DNA of 64,000 bases from Candidatus Heimdallarchaeota archaeon (GCA_019057635.1 DXJL01000104.1:43512-107511), one strand, 5' to 3'. Numbered from the stretch's first letter, positions 48,675 to 59,440 are shown. Notes: generated from the sequence alone by a model not told the origin. Numbers and translations: made by a program.

Positions 48675-50126
48675 CTATGTCTTCGGTAAAACTACTTTTA
48701 CAGTACTCCCTTTATTCCTCCCGGGAGATACTAAACTAATTTTTCCCCCGTGAATATCTTCGATAATTTTCTTTGTGATAGACAGTCCTAATCCAGTTGA
48801 TTTTGAATGTATCTCGAATCGAGAAAATGGTTGGAAGATTTTCTTTAAATCAGCCTTTCGGAAACCAAAGCCATTGTCTTGTATTGTGATTATAATTACA
48901 TTTTGATGTCCTGCTTTTTTTTCCTCAACATATACCTCTATTTTACCCTTTTCGGGAGGTGAATATTTGATGGCATTATCTAACAGATTTTGTAATGCTC
49001 TCACAATTAATTCTTTGTTTGCTACAATTTCTAATGATTCTGGTACAAAATATGATATTTTTTGACCTCTACGAATCATCTGAGGAAGAACCGCCATTTT
49101 TGCATCTTCGAGAATTGAAATTAAATCGAAAGTCTCCCTTTCCGCAATGTAGGTTGATCGATCATATTGCTCGAATTCAAGAAGACTATCAACCATACGA
49201 ACGAGACGATGTGTATTAGTAATAATTGTACCAAGCTGTTTTTTCATTTCTGGGGTAATCGGTCCGGATAACCCATGTAGGATTACTTCAGAATAACCTT
49301 GGATTGATGCCAGGGGAGATTTTAAATCATGAATAACCGTCGAAAGGATCTGTGTTTTTTGATTGTATTTTTGTTTCAATGAATGAAATTCCATTAAGGA
49401 GATTAAATCTGCGGGAATCTCATGAGAACTTCTAGATTTCCCTTCCTGGGTTAAATAAAAAGATAAAGTTGACTCTAATATGTTACGCTGAGTTGATATT
49501 TGAAATAACTGTTTTTCTAATCGTTCTATCTCCAGTTTTTCTGCTTTCAATTCCTTTATCAGGATTTCTATGGGCTGATATAATTCTCTAAGTGATTCTG
49601 GAAACTTTCTGCTAGAGCCATCATCGTAATAGAAATTTGGATAGATTTGAGAAGGAGTTAAACACAGATATGGAAATCTTAGGGCCAACTGTCGAGATTG
49701 TTGTTTAGAGAGGTGTTGTTCATTAAATATGACAAAAATAGTACACTCGGAATTATTTTTGATGAGATGTTTTTCGAATGTGTCAACAATTAGTAAAATC
49801 TGCTTCGTAGGTAATTTAATATTCGAGAAATCCAAAAAGAGATGGATTTCAAGTGCTGATTTAGGGACTTCTAAAAGGCAGCTTTTCATTTTTTCATTAA
49901 GAAAGGTAAGAGATGTCTTTTTTCGCTTCGTTGAAGCGATCTCTATGAATTTTACATCATATCTTTTTGTAATTTCTGCTTGAAAACCAATAGGTTTTTT
50001 CCCCTCCTCCTTAATAGAGATTAGACAACGTAGAATATCAGATTGGGCAAGATCACTTAGAAAGAATGATTCTAGGCCCTTTACATCACGAAAGAGGCAA
50101 AATACTTTCGTCTGTCTAATTTCCAA
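48675..50126 (-). CDS. sensor histidine kinase with uncharacterised N-terminal sensory domain
   Basis: H-box 'HDLKSPLASIQGYSEVI', N-box 'LQNLLDNAIKYSPP', G-boxes 'DNGFGF', 'STGLGLSITK'. Confidence 0.92.
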   Translation of the reverse strand: MEIRQTKVFCLFRDVKGLESFFLSDLAQSDILRCLISIKEEGKKPIGFQAEITKRYDVKFIEIASTKRKKTSLTFLNEKMKSCLLEVPKSALEIHLFLDFSNIKLPTKQILLIVDTFEKHLIKNNSECTIFVIFNEQHLSKQQSRQLALRFPYLCLTPSQIYPNFYYDDGSSRKFPESLRELYQPIEILIKELKAEKLEIERLEKQLFQISTQRNILESTLSFYLTQEGKSRSSHEIPADLISLMEFHSLKQKYNQKTQILSTVIHDLKSPLASIQGYSEVILHGLSGPITPEMKKQLGTIITNTHRLVRMVDSLLEFEQYDRSTYIAERETFDLISILEDAKMAVLPQMIRRGQKISYFVPESLEIVANKELIVRALQNLLDNAIKYSPPEKGKIEVYVEEKKAGHQNVIIITIQDNGFGFRKADLKKIFQPFSRFEIHSKSTGLGLSITKKIIEDIHGGKISLVSPGRNKGSTVKVVLPKT

Positions 50127-50165
50127 GACGATAAGACCCCTCTATGTACATTTCTTAATAATTGA

Positions 50166-50540
50166 TTATGTAATAAAAACATTTGTAATATCAAAATTGG
50201 ACAATCTAGCATTACTAATCCTGTAAAGCTGACGAATCAAAGTGATACCCTCATCAGGGGTTGTAACTACTCCTAGGATTGAATTTACTACCAGTGCAAC
50301 TTTATTTCTACTCTTTCTCTCCTTTAAGATAATCAAACGAACTAATTTTTGGTCACAATCCCCTCTAACATCAATAATTTGGCCTTTATTTCCCTTAACA
50401 ACTATCAAACCTTTCTTCCAGTCAGTTAAATCCCCTATAAGACATTCACTCATGTCTTCATTGAAAATGACATTATTAAAATCTTCTATCGATTCAACAA
50501 CAGCAGATTCTATTGAAAAGTATTCATCTTCAATTTTCAC
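50166..50540 (-). CDS. hypothetical protein (124 aa)
   Basis: ORF track; 40 bp upstream of the kinase gene on same strand. Confidence 0.5.
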   Translation of the reverse strand: MKIEDEYFSIESAVVESIEDFNNVIFNEDMSECLIGDLTDWKKGLIVVKGNKGQIIDVRGDCDQKLVRLIILKERKSRNKVALVVNSILGVVTTPDEGITLIRQLYRISNARLSNFDITNVFIT

Positions 50541-50597
50541 GATGAGTAATCGCTTACTTTGAGCTTGCAGATTTAATACAACCTAATAGTGATATAT

Positions 50598-51194
50598 TCA
50601 CTCAAATTCAAAACGGGAGTGAATTGAATTATGAAACGCCATATCTTGTATTGACCGTTTCAGTCCAAGGTACCCCTTATCTGCAGTTTTACCAACTGGT
50701 ATTAATCCAATAATTGATAATTCTTCATTTAATCCTAGCATTTCTTCAATAGAATCATCAAAATCGACTATTAGATTAGTTCCCAAATTCATTGTTGTGG
50801 CTGCAAGTATCAATTGATTACTAGCAATAATAGCATCAATGATATTCTTATCGTCATTTTCATCCTGAACAGCAACTACAGCAAATATTACTGCTGCATT
50901 TCTTACATCAATTTCTTTATTAGCAATTTTTTCAGAGATATTTGCCTTCAAATTGGGATCAGTAATGATTATATAAGCGAAGTTCTGAATATCACTCAAA
51001 GATGGTGCTAATTGAGCACAGGCTAATAGTTGCTTTAATTGATCATGATTAAGAGATTCTTCTGACTGGAAAGAGTTATATCTCTTATTCTTAATAATGG
51101 TTTCAAAAAAATCCATAAAATCATCTCTGTTACTCATAAAAAAAAGTTGAAAGGGGTTATCTCCTTTCACCATTCTTTCATTTTTAAGAGTCAT
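50598..51194 (-). CDS. nitroreductase-family protein
   Basis: 'FFETIIKNKRYNSF...LKQLLACAQLAPSLSDIQNFAYIIITD'; 'ASNQLILAATTMNLGTN'. Confidence 0.75.
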   Translation of the reverse strand: MTLKNERMVKGDNPFQLFFMSNRDDFMDFFETIIKNKRYNSFQSEESLNHDQLKQLLACAQLAPSLSDIQNFAYIIITDPNLKANISEKIANKEIDVRNAAVIFAVVAVQDENDDKNIIDAIIASNQLILAATTMNLGTNLIVDFDDSIEEMLGLNEELSIIGLIPVGKTADKGYLGLKRSIQDMAFHNSIHSRFEFE

Positions 51195-51402
51195 GACTAT
51201 TCATTAATTTATCGCAAAAAAAATTGAAAGAAACTTGTATTCAAACACAAGAGATAAGCTATTAAAAACTGCTTTGTTTGTGCAGATTGATATAAATAAA
51301 ACTTCACATTGAAAGAAACAATTGAAAAGATGGTTTCTCTCATTATAAGAGAATAAGAATGTTCCATTCTGAATTTAATAACGAGTATCAGGCGATGATG
51401 AA

Positions 51403-52290
51403 ATGACAAACTCAAATGATCAATTAAAATTATATTATGATCAACAGAGAGAGTTAATTGATCAAATAAAGACTATGAGAAAAGAGCTAGATCAAGAACA
51501 AAAATTAACAACTCGCTATAGGAAACAACGTGATCGATATAAAGCAGAGCGACAGTCATTACTACAAAAAACGACACCTGATGTAGAGGGAAGAGACTCT
51601 AAGAAAGACTTATTAGAGGGATTAAAGAAACGACGTGATTTTCTGAGACGTCAAGCCCAACGAAAAGAAGGGGCTCCATTCAAACTACTTACAAACATTG
51701 AGCTTGAAAAGCTAACAATTGTTGAGCTTAAATTCCATCTTTATGAACTTGAATTTAAACAACAAACAAGTTCTCTCGACAGAGAGGAGGAAGGATTGCT
51801 AATTGACGAAATAAGACGAATTGAAGAAAGAGTTGTTCTTTTGGAAAAACGTAATGAAGCTATCGTAGCAAATTACTTAGGAGATATACCTAAATCCAAA
51901 GAGAGAATTCAAGAAGAAATTTCAAGCATCGAACAGAAAATCTCCGAAGAAGAAAATCTTCGGAAAGATGTTCAGACTAAAATTCAGAAATTATATACGA
52001 GGATTGGTCCATTAAAAGAAGAAGAGGATAAAGCTCATCAAGAATTCGTTGATCATCTTCAACGTGTAGAAGAGTTAAAAGAAGTAGTCCAAGCGAAGCA
52101 AGAAGAACTGGATTCATTGAAAGCGAAGATATCGCAAGTTAAGAAAAAATTGAAGATTGAATCGCAACAAGAGACTTTTGGAAAGATAGAAGAAAGAATC
52201 CAGGGGTTATTAAAGAAAAGGGATGGAGATCAGGTACTTTCACCAGAAGAACAGGAATTTCTAATGAGCTACGGTCATGTTCCATTCTAA
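51403..52290 (+). CDS. archaeal coiled-coil protein (COG1340-like)
   Basis: all coiled-coil; 'LERRRDFLRRQAQRK..LTNIELEKLTIVELKFHLYELEFKQQTSSLDREEEGLLIDEIRRIE' pattern; C-terminal 'KRDGDQVLSPEEQEFLMSYG'. Confidence 0.7.
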   Translation: MTNSNDQLKLYYDQQRELIDQIKTMRKELDQEQKLTTRYRKQRDRYKAERQSLLQKTTPDVEGRDSKKDLLEGLKKRRDFLRRQAQRKEGAPFKLLTNIELEKLTIVELKFHLYELEFKQQTSSLDREEEGLLIDEIRRIEERVVLLEKRNEAIVANYLGDIPKSKERIQEEISSIEQKISEEENLRKDVQTKIQKLYTRIGPLKEEEDKAHQEFVDHLQRVEELKEVVQAKQEELDSLKAKISQVKKKLKIESQQETFGKIEERIQGLLKKRDGDQVLSPEEQEFLMSYGHVPF

Positions 52291-52466
52291 TATTCAAATA
52301 TTTGTAATCAATTGATTGATTAGTATTCGATTAGAGCTATTTTCAGTAACACTTCAATCTAATGATGCCAGAAGACCATAAGAAATTTAAAACAATTCCA
52401 ACTTATTGATACACTCTTGAAAACGAGCTACTCACGTTACAAATAAAAAAACGAGACTCTTTGCGA

Positions 52467-52506
52467 CACCTTAAAAAAGGTGAATTCAGATTGTATAACC
52501 TGAATT
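52467..52506. repeat. two consecutive hairpins in intergenic region
   Basis: CACCTT-AAAA-AAGGTG (52467-52482) and AATTCAG-N10-CTGAATT (52483-52506). Confidence 0.5.
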
Positions 52507-52563
52507 AACACATTATTATCTTAAAGACTTTAGGAAACTTCCTATGATTAGGATTCTACGAAA

Positions 52564-53736
52564 GTGAACCTAAAAAGCTTACAATATTATGATGAACTAT
52601 ATATTTGTGCTTATTGTGCATATTGTGTCAATAACCAAGCTTCATGCCCGACTTATCACTCTGTACTTCACGAAATTGTCACAGGTAGAGGGAAAATAAT
52701 AACCGCTCGGAATCTCGCAGAAGGGTTACTTGATTCAGAGGAAGGGTTAGATGCATTGAGAGATGGGTTATTCCAATGTACTTTTTGTGGTGCATGTGAA
52801 GAGAATTGTATAGTAGATATTCCTCTAACAAAGGTCTATTCTGAACTAAAAACTCTAGTTCAAGATAGATTACCCAAAGACACTTATAAACTGTTTGAAA
52901 AATTGGATAAGGAACATAATATTTATGGATTAGATCAAGAAGACAGAGAAAGTTGGAGCTTTGAGATTGAAGAGCAGTATAATGAATGGGTAAATCTTTC
53001 TCACGAAACTGGTTTTTTCCTTGGATGTGTTTATTCATATTCAGGAAGAGCCGAACGTGGTCCAGTAGCAGTTTTAAAACTCGCAAAGATGGCAAATGAA
53101 AAAATAAGTGTATTTTCCCCAAGTGAATACTGTTGTGGAAACCCCTTCTTATTAGGAGGGCAAAAAGATAAAGCCAAGGAATTTGCGGAACATAATGTAT
53201 CAGAAATTGACAAATTGGGAATTAAGAACCTAATTATCTCTTGTGCAGGGTGTTATCGAGTTTTCACAATAGAGTATCCTCAATTATTGGGAAAGGAGCT
53301 TCCTTTCAAAGTTATCTCTCATATGGAATACCTATTATCATTAATACAGGAGAAAAAATTAATCGTGTCAAATGACTCTCCTCTCAAGGTTACTTACAAA
53401 GACCCATGTGAGTTAGGACGCCATTGTGGAGTATATGATGTTGCTCGGGATTTATTGGCAATTCTACCTGGAGTTGACAATCGGGAAATGTCTAGTCACA
53501 AAGAAAAAGCTCTTTGTTGCGGATCTGGTGGTTTAATCAAAACTAATCATCCTACAATTGCAAATGAGATAGCAGTTCGATTAATTTCACAAATGGAAGA
53601 GCAAAATGTTGATCTCTGCGTTAATGCTTGTCCCTCTTGCCTTTTAAATATTGATGAAAACTTAAGATTGGAAGCATCGAAGATCAAATCCTTAGATATA
53701 GCAGAACTGGTATTGAATCGGACGAAAGATTCATGA
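52564..53736 (+). CDS. (Fe-S)-binding protein with two CCG domains (HdrD/GlpC-like)
   Basis: CAYCAYCVNNQASCP, CTFCGACEENC, CCGNPFLLGG...CAGCYR, CCGSGGLIKTNHP...NACPSC. Confidence 0.88.
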   Translation: MNLKSLQYYDELYICAYCAYCVNNQASCPTYHSVLHEIVTGRGKIITARNLAEGLLDSEEGLDALRDGLFQCTFCGACEENCIVDIPLTKVYSELKTLVQDRLPKDTYKLFEKLDKEHNIYGLDQEDRESWSFEIEEQYNEWVNLSHETGFFLGCVYSYSGRAERGPVAVLKLAKMANEKISVFSPSEYCCGNPFLLGGQKDKAKEFAEHNVSEIDKLGIKNLIISCAGCYRVFTIEYPQLLGKELPFKVISHMEYLLSLIQEKKLIVSNDSPLKVTYKDPCELGRHCGVYDVARDLLAILPGVDNREMSSHKEKALCCGSGGLIKTNHPTIANEIAVRLISQMEEQNVDLCVNACPSCLLNIDENLRLEASKIKSLDIAELVLNRTKDS

Positions 53737-54566
53737 GCCTCTCAGAAGAGCTAAAAATTGTTGCTTTGCAACCAACAATAGCACTCCATAATCTAGAAAA
53801 AAATATTGAAGAATATCGATTATTTTTTCAAGAAAAATTAGATAAGATGAACCAAGTTGATGTCATATGTTTTCCTGAGTACTGGAACGGTTTACGGATA
53901 AATAGTACATCCGAAACGGCCTTTTCTGATTCTGTACAATATTTAAAATCTATTGCACATACGTACTCTACATGGATTGTTGGAGGAAGCCAAATTGTAA
54001 ACGAAAAAAATCAATTCTATAATCGATCATTGATCATTAATCAAAGGGGAGAGATCATTGGAAAATATGATAAACAACGGCTTTTTGGGTACGAGTTAAC
54101 TCAAGAAATCAGCCCTGGAAAATCACTTTTCACATGGAATATAGGAAATTTTCGGGCAGGAGTTCGTATATGTAATGATCTTTGGAACCTAGACTTAGCA
54201 CAAGAACAAATTACGAAAGAAATCGATGTATTATTCGTACCTGCTTTAACAGTGGTTCCTGAAGAATCGTTAACAAATTATGGACAGTATATATGGCATA
54301 ATTTAGCTTTTATAAGAGCAAAAGAAGGAGCAATGGCTGTAGTAGTTAGTGATACAGCCAAATCCATTCTTTCAGATCCATATTGGAGTACAGGCGCATC
54401 TTGTATCGCAGATCCATCCCAGAATTTTACCAATCAGGAACCATATGGTAAGAATATGTTAAAGAAAATAGATTCAGGAGGTCGAGGGGTTCTCACAAAA
54501 ACAATAAACTTGCAGCAACTGAGAGCGCAAAGAAGATATCGAAAAACAGTTGGCCTTTTGGTTTAA
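53733..54566 (+). CDS. carbon-nitrogen hydrolase (nitrilase superfamily)
   Basis: Glu-Lys-Cys triad: FPEYW, GKYDKQRLFG, GVRICNDLWN. Confidence 0.88.
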   Translation: MSLSEELKIVALQPTIALHNLEKNIEEYRLFFQEKLDKMNQVDVICFPEYWNGLRINSTSETAFSDSVQYLKSIAHTYSTWIVGGSQIVNEKNQFYNRSLIINQRGEIIGKYDKQRLFGYELTQEISPGKSLFTWNIGNFRAGVRICNDLWNLDLAQEQITKEIDVLFVPALTVVPEESLTNYGQYIWHNLAFIRAKEGAMAVVVSDTAKSILSDPYWSTGASCIADPSQNFTNQEPYGKNMLKKIDSGGRGVLTKTINLQQLRAQRRYRKTVGLLV

Positions 54567-54609
54567 ACCTTCAATATGCTAAGAAAAAAGGAAAGGAGGG
54601 AGAAAATAT

Positions 54610-56388
54610 TCACACGGTGAATGTAGATAACCCTGTTGCAATCAACGCGAGACCGATAATTATCATTATCCACATGAAAACCCAGTTTGCGCCAGACCAT
54701 CGATTGTGGAATGTTTTCCCTTCTTCAGTTACTATCTTCCAAACTTGTAAGACGGGTTGGGGAGAGCGATGATACCATCCATACGCTTTAACTTTCATTC
54801 CACGAAGACCTGGTGCACGGAATAAGGCGAAAAAGAAAGACATGAAGCCCAAAATAGGACTATAGTTTAGAGTAATTATTCCTGTTTCATCCTGAATAAC
54901 CAGATCTTCGCTTAAGAAATATCCAGGTGTTCCTCTTCCAACGACTTTCCCCACAAAAACTGCACCTTTCCCACGAAGGGGAGACACCTCGTAATAGCTA
55001 TTTTTCGTTTGATCAGTTAAACAATGTGTTATAGTAACAACCGGATCAGAAAGTCTTAATTTCGGATATTTTTCCCAGCGCCGTAGCTTCCAGACTAACG
55101 CAGCCAGTAAAATACCAGTTCCTATACCAATGTTAATATTGATACCTACGTAAGTAGCGAAGATAGCAGAAAGTACGGGTAGAATGATAAATAAGAGAGG
55201 AGCAAAGTACAAAAGAACCAAGTCAATAAGAAATTCATCCCATAAGCTTTCAGGGAGCTTTACTTTTCCCATTTGAGGAAATTCAGGTTCTACGCCACGT
55301 TCTTCTTGCATTGCATTTAATGCGAGAATTCGTTTTGCAGGTAGAGGATGAGTTGACGAAAGTTCTAAAAAACGTCCCCATGGATTAGAAAGATCCCATT
55401 GGGCTGCTTTAGCCACACTTTCATTGTCAAGGCTTAAACCTCGACCGTAAGAAGAAAGTGCTAAATTTTTCGCACTAGCGACATCAAATACTCCTAATGA
55501 ACGCATACCAGTTGTAAAGGCAGATTTTTTTGATGCTTGTCTGCGAACAGTTGGAGAGGCGTTTTCATCACTTATTTTTTCAGCGTTAATTGCATCCTCC
55601 TTAACCATACCATATGCGATCTTTACCAAAGCTCGAGAAAGGGCCCCTGGTTGGCCAGTGGCTTCTGCAGAAAAACTATCGGCATAATACTCTCGAACAC
55701 GGGATAGAAACAGAACTATATATTGAGAAATCCAATATGCAATAAAGGCCCCAACAGCAGCTACCATTGCTGCAGCTCCAACTTTTTCCGCACCCTCACT
55801 TCTACCACCGCTTCTTGAAGTAACTCGTGCGTAAATCCATAATCCTTGATAGAAGGAGTATAATACTAAAGGAATAGCAGCGGCAACTGTCATCCAAATA
55901 AAATCACGATGTACTATGTGTCCAGATTCATGTGCAACTACCGCTAACTGTTCGTCTTCCGTTAAGTAATTGAGAATTCCTTCCGTAATAGCCATACGAG
56001 CACGTTTTTTGGTGTGTCCGTATGTGAATGCATTCGGATTATTATCGTGAATGATTGCCACCCATTTGAGAGAAAAGTTATGTAACTCCATTTGCTGATG
56101 GAGGAAGCTCCGAATGTGTGGAGGAAGCTCATCAACCTGATATTTCGTAGCATCATAAACCCAACCAATAATAAAGTCCATAAGCCATGGAGATATAAGA
56201 AATTGAATTCCTACCATTAAAAATGCGAATAGAACTGGTATTACGATTGCTAGATATTCAGATCCAGGAGGTATTACACCAGGCAGTGCTAATGAGATTA
56301 CTGTTATTAGAACCATCCCTACTACGAATACAAACCCCCAAAGAACTGTCATTACTGCTAAAGAACGTATGTACAAATTTTTTGGCAT
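54610..56388 (-). CDS. M48 family metallopeptidase (HtpX-like) with extra C-terminal domain
   Basis: 'VVAHESGHIVHRDF' HExxH; TM segments; ~150 aa C-terminal beta-rich extension between TM segments. Confidence 0.9.
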   Translation of the reverse strand: MPKNLYIRSLAVMTVLWGFVFVVGMVLITVISLALPGVIPPGSEYLAIVIPVLFAFLMVGIQFLISPWLMDFIIGWVYDATKYQVDELPPHIRSFLHQQMELHNFSLKWVAIIHDNNPNAFTYGHTKKRARMAITEGILNYLTEDEQLAVVAHESGHIVHRDFIWMTVAAAIPLVLYSFYQGLWIYARVTSRSGGRSEGAEKVGAAAMVAAVGAFIAYWISQYIVLFLSRVREYYADSFSAEATGQPGALSRALVKIAYGMVKEDAINAEKISDENASPTVRRQASKKSAFTTGMRSLGVFDVASAKNLALSSYGRGLSLDNESVAKAAQWDLSNPWGRFLELSSTHPLPAKRILALNAMQEERGVEPEFPQMGKVKLPESLWDEFLIDLVLLYFAPLLFIILPVLSAIFATYVGININIGIGTGILLAALVWKLRRWEKYPKLRLSDPVVTITHCLTDQTKNSYYEVSPLRGKGAVFVGKVVGRGTPGYFLSEDLVIQDETGIITLNYSPILGFMSFFFALFRAPGLRGMKVKAYGWYHRSPQPVLQVWKIVTEEGKTFHNRWSGANWVFMWIMIIIGLALIATGLSTFTV

Positions 56389-56549
56389 ATTTATTCAACA
56401 AATTACCGTTGTTTTGCTCAAAGAAAGTCAAAGCTACATTAATGGTAAAAACTTTTGGATTGAAGAATTAGCCTAAATTCTTGCGAAATATTGATTTCTT
56501 TAACAAAATGTTACCTCCCTCTACTTTTACATTCAATGTGCAGTACTAT

Positions 56550-57857
56550 TCATTTCTTAAGTTTTATTTCCTTAGCTCTAACCTGCAAAATCGCATTAAG
56601 TTCTCCTTCATTGATTGATATGTACTTAATACATCTAAACCAACATAATGCAGCAATTAAATAAAAAACTAGGCTTATACTGAACACAGAGTAATAATTA
56701 AGGAAAAGAAGAAAGAATGTAGAAACAAATACACCAAGAGCAGCTCCTAAATGGTCAGTAAGTGAATATAAAGCACCTAGTGTACCACGAAATTCAGGTA
56801 AGGAGATATTGAATAATAAAGAGGTACGATTTGGACCAGATGCGGCTCCAACAAAACTTCCAATCCAAAATAAAAAACCAAAAACAACTTGATTGAATGC
56901 TGATGAATTTAAGATACAGAAAGCTCCAAAGAAGAACAGCGCCTGACTTGCCATCCCCAATCCTGCAATCTTCGCCCTTATTGCGGAATTAGAAGATCTA
57001 GCTGATAGAATATCCCCTAATTTTCCGAAAACTAAATACCCAGGTGCCCTACCACTAGCTACTATAATAGAGATAATACTCGCCTGTTCAATGGAGATCG
57101 CCATTCCTTCAGAAGATGCCAAAAAACTGACCAACCAATAAGTAAAAACGGTGCCAGGAATTAAAGCGAAGATTCCTTGAGCTAATAACCAAAATAAACT
57201 TCTTGTTTGAAATGCTTGGGGGACTATTCCAAAGTTTATGCGCCAAGGATATTGGTATTCTGCGATATCAGAAAATGCTGGTTCCTTCACTCCCCGAATT
57301 GGTATTTTCACTAAAAATTGCCAACAAAATAAGATTAATCCAATTAAAGCTAGTACTCCGAATGAATAATACCAATTTGCAGTAAAAAACGCACCTAATA
57401 TTATTCCCACAGCACTAGAACCAACCCATGCAAGATTTAATCCTGCAGAAATAATTCCACGATCTTCATACTGAGCAAAATCGGCAATAATAGAGTAAGA
57501 AAGTGGAGAAAATGCTGCCAAACCAACAGCCATCGTCAACCTCCCAATAAAATAAATTGCCAATGAATTAGGGAAGAAAAATATGACAGCAGCGGGTATC
57601 AACCAGATAACATTTGCTATTAATAATAATGAACGTCGGTCATATTTATCTACTAAATATCCCCAAATGACTAAAGCGATCATTGAAAAAACTATGAAAA
57701 ATGCTTCAACAATTCCAATTAGTGGAAAATCATATTGTTGCCCAATAATCTCTAGATTTGGTATAGGTAAAGTCACACCTACGCCATTAAGTAGAATTAA
57801 ACTAAATAAAAAAATCAAAGAAGTAAGAGAATTCCGTTTAATGAAGTCAGCAATCAT
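56550..57857 (-). CDS. MFS transporter
   Basis: 12-TM-like; 'IALVIWGYLVDKYDRRSLLLIANVIW'. Confidence 0.88.
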   Translation of the reverse strand: MIADFIKRNSLTSLIFLFSLILLNGVGVTLPIPNLEIIGQQYDFPLIGIVEAFFIVFSMIALVIWGYLVDKYDRRSLLLIANVIWLIPAAVIFFFPNSLAIYFIGRLTMAVGLAAFSPLSYSIIADFAQYEDRGIISAGLNLAWVGSSAVGIILGAFFTANWYYSFGVLALIGLILFCWQFLVKIPIRGVKEPAFSDIAEYQYPWRINFGIVPQAFQTRSLFWLLAQGIFALIPGTVFTYWLVSFLASSEGMAISIEQASIISIIVASGRAPGYLVFGKLGDILSARSSNSAIRAKIAGLGMASQALFFFGAFCILNSSAFNQVVFGFLFWIGSFVGAASGPNRTSLLFNISLPEFRGTLGALYSLTDHLGAALGVFVSTFFLLFLNYYSVFSISLVFYLIAALCWFRCIKYISINEGELNAILQVRAKEIKLKK

Positions 57858-57891
57858 TCCAAGAACCTTAATTTCACTTCGAAATTAGCTT

Positions 57892-59361
57892 TTAAATCCC
57901 AAAAAGTGCGCCTAATCCAATTCCAATAAACGAAAGGGCGGCCCCTACGTACCCTAGAGCTTTGGCACCCATCGTTTTCACGTAAAACTTCAAATCTCTT
58001 TGGACCGAAACCACAATAGAACGTCCAGAAATTATTCCTTCTTGGTCTTCAACTGATATATTCAAAACATGAGTTCCAAAACGATTCGGTCTGAATTGTA
58101 GATTCACTGCATCACCTACTTGTAAAATGCTGCTTACTAATCTTAAAACATCCATTGACTCGGTTGATGAAGAAATTTTTAATGATTGTCCATGTTCAGG
58201 GAGTTTGATTGAGCTCGAGTCTAATGAAAGTGTCTGTGATGCATCATCCGGATCAAGACTACTCATTGAGGTTTGAACCTGTAATCTGACCTTTTTCTTA
58301 TTTTCATAGAGGTTGAGGACAAATACTGTTACTCTGAAAGGATCTATGTTCCCTATATGCGTGCTAGGATGAACAATAGTGATGTAATTGTTTTTATTAC
58401 GTAAGATGTGAATATTCTCAGTGACAAGTACAAATATTCTTTGAACTAGTTTAAATATTTCTGGAATTTCCCTTCTTACATCTCGAATAATCGTAAAAAT
58501 TGTTTTAAGTGATATTTTTGACTTCTTACCCATAATGAAATCGGGCATAAACCTTTCCAGGATAATTTCCTTCATTTCAGAATTAAAAATATCCTCAGAA
58601 ACAAGTTCTGGAAGATATTGCTTAAGGTAGACTAGTAGAAATATTTTCTCACGTGCTTGTTCAAGTCGATTGTGATCATTATGTTGACTAGCAAATTCGG
58701 GGTTCATCGCCTCAGAAATAGTATTTGACCACTCATCCATCTGCATACGTGTTATAGGATCTAATCTAGGAATTATAGAGTCAGTTAAGATGTTGTCCAA
58801 TTTCAATGTTAAGCTCCGAGGCGAATAATACTTCATTAATCCTCCAGGTTGTATTGCTGACTTATTTGGTAAACGTAATAATATTGATGCTCCGCTAGAT
58901 ATCGCTAATAACCCAATACTTGCTACAAAGATGAAAAATCTTGCGAAAATCGCTAAATTCTCATCTGGGTTTAGTAATAATGCAGAAATAAACACAAGAT
59001 AAGAAATAAGAACACTGACTGTAATTGAATAGGAAGCTCTGTACAAAAGCTTGATTTTATTCTGAACTTCATCAAATCCTTCCACACCTTTTATGAGTAA
59101 TCCTGTATTGATTATTCGTTTTATTTCATCATTAAAAGCCCTTTCCATTAGGAATCCATTAAGTGAGAAAGGAATGGCGATGAGTATCAACACTATATAC
59201 AATATTGACGTTAATAGATGCAATTCTCCATACAAATCAGTATCCGTTGAAGGAGAAAAAGCCAACAACATTAATGAAATTGATAAAACAATAGGTATGA
59301 GACTTAAAAACCATATTCCTATTTTTCTACAATAAGTATTGAGTAATGAAGTGAGATCCAT
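57892..59361 (-). CDS. membrane protein with C-terminal extracytoplasmic-type beta domain and terminal TM
   Basis: N-terminal TMs, helical middle, Ig-like beta segment (VRLQVQTSMSSL...NRFGTHVLNISVEDQEG), C-terminal TM. Confidence 0.65.
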   Translation of the reverse strand: MDLTSLLNTYCRKIGIWFLSLIPIVLSISLMLLAFSPSTDTDLYGELHLLTSILYIVLILIAIPFSLNGFLMERAFNDEIKRIINTGLLIKGVEGFDEVQNKIKLLYRASYSITVSVLISYLVFISALLLNPDENLAIFARFFIFVASIGLLAISSGASILLRLPNKSAIQPGGLMKYYSPRSLTLKLDNILTDSIIPRLDPITRMQMDEWSNTISEAMNPEFASQHNDHNRLEQAREKIFLLVYLKQYLPELVSEDIFNSEMKEIILERFMPDFIMGKKSKISLKTIFTIIRDVRREIPEIFKLVQRIFVLVTENIHILRNKNNYITIVHPSTHIGNIDPFRVTVFVLNLYENKKKVRLQVQTSMSSLDPDDASQTLSLDSSSIKLPEHGQSLKISSSTESMDVLRLVSSILQVGDAVNLQFRPNRFGTHVLNISVEDQEGIISGRSIVVSVQRDLKFYVKTMGAKALGYVGAALSFIGIGLGALFGI

Positions 59362-59440
59362 GTCAATATCAACCTTTGTTAACTGTTCTACAGAATTGAG
59401 GTTTAAATAGATAACGTAAAAGAAACGTCAGACGAATTAC

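Noticed and set aside
52679-53122. 147 aa ORF antisense to the Fe-S protein
   Set aside because: Overlaps conserved Cys-rich coding sequence; no motif.
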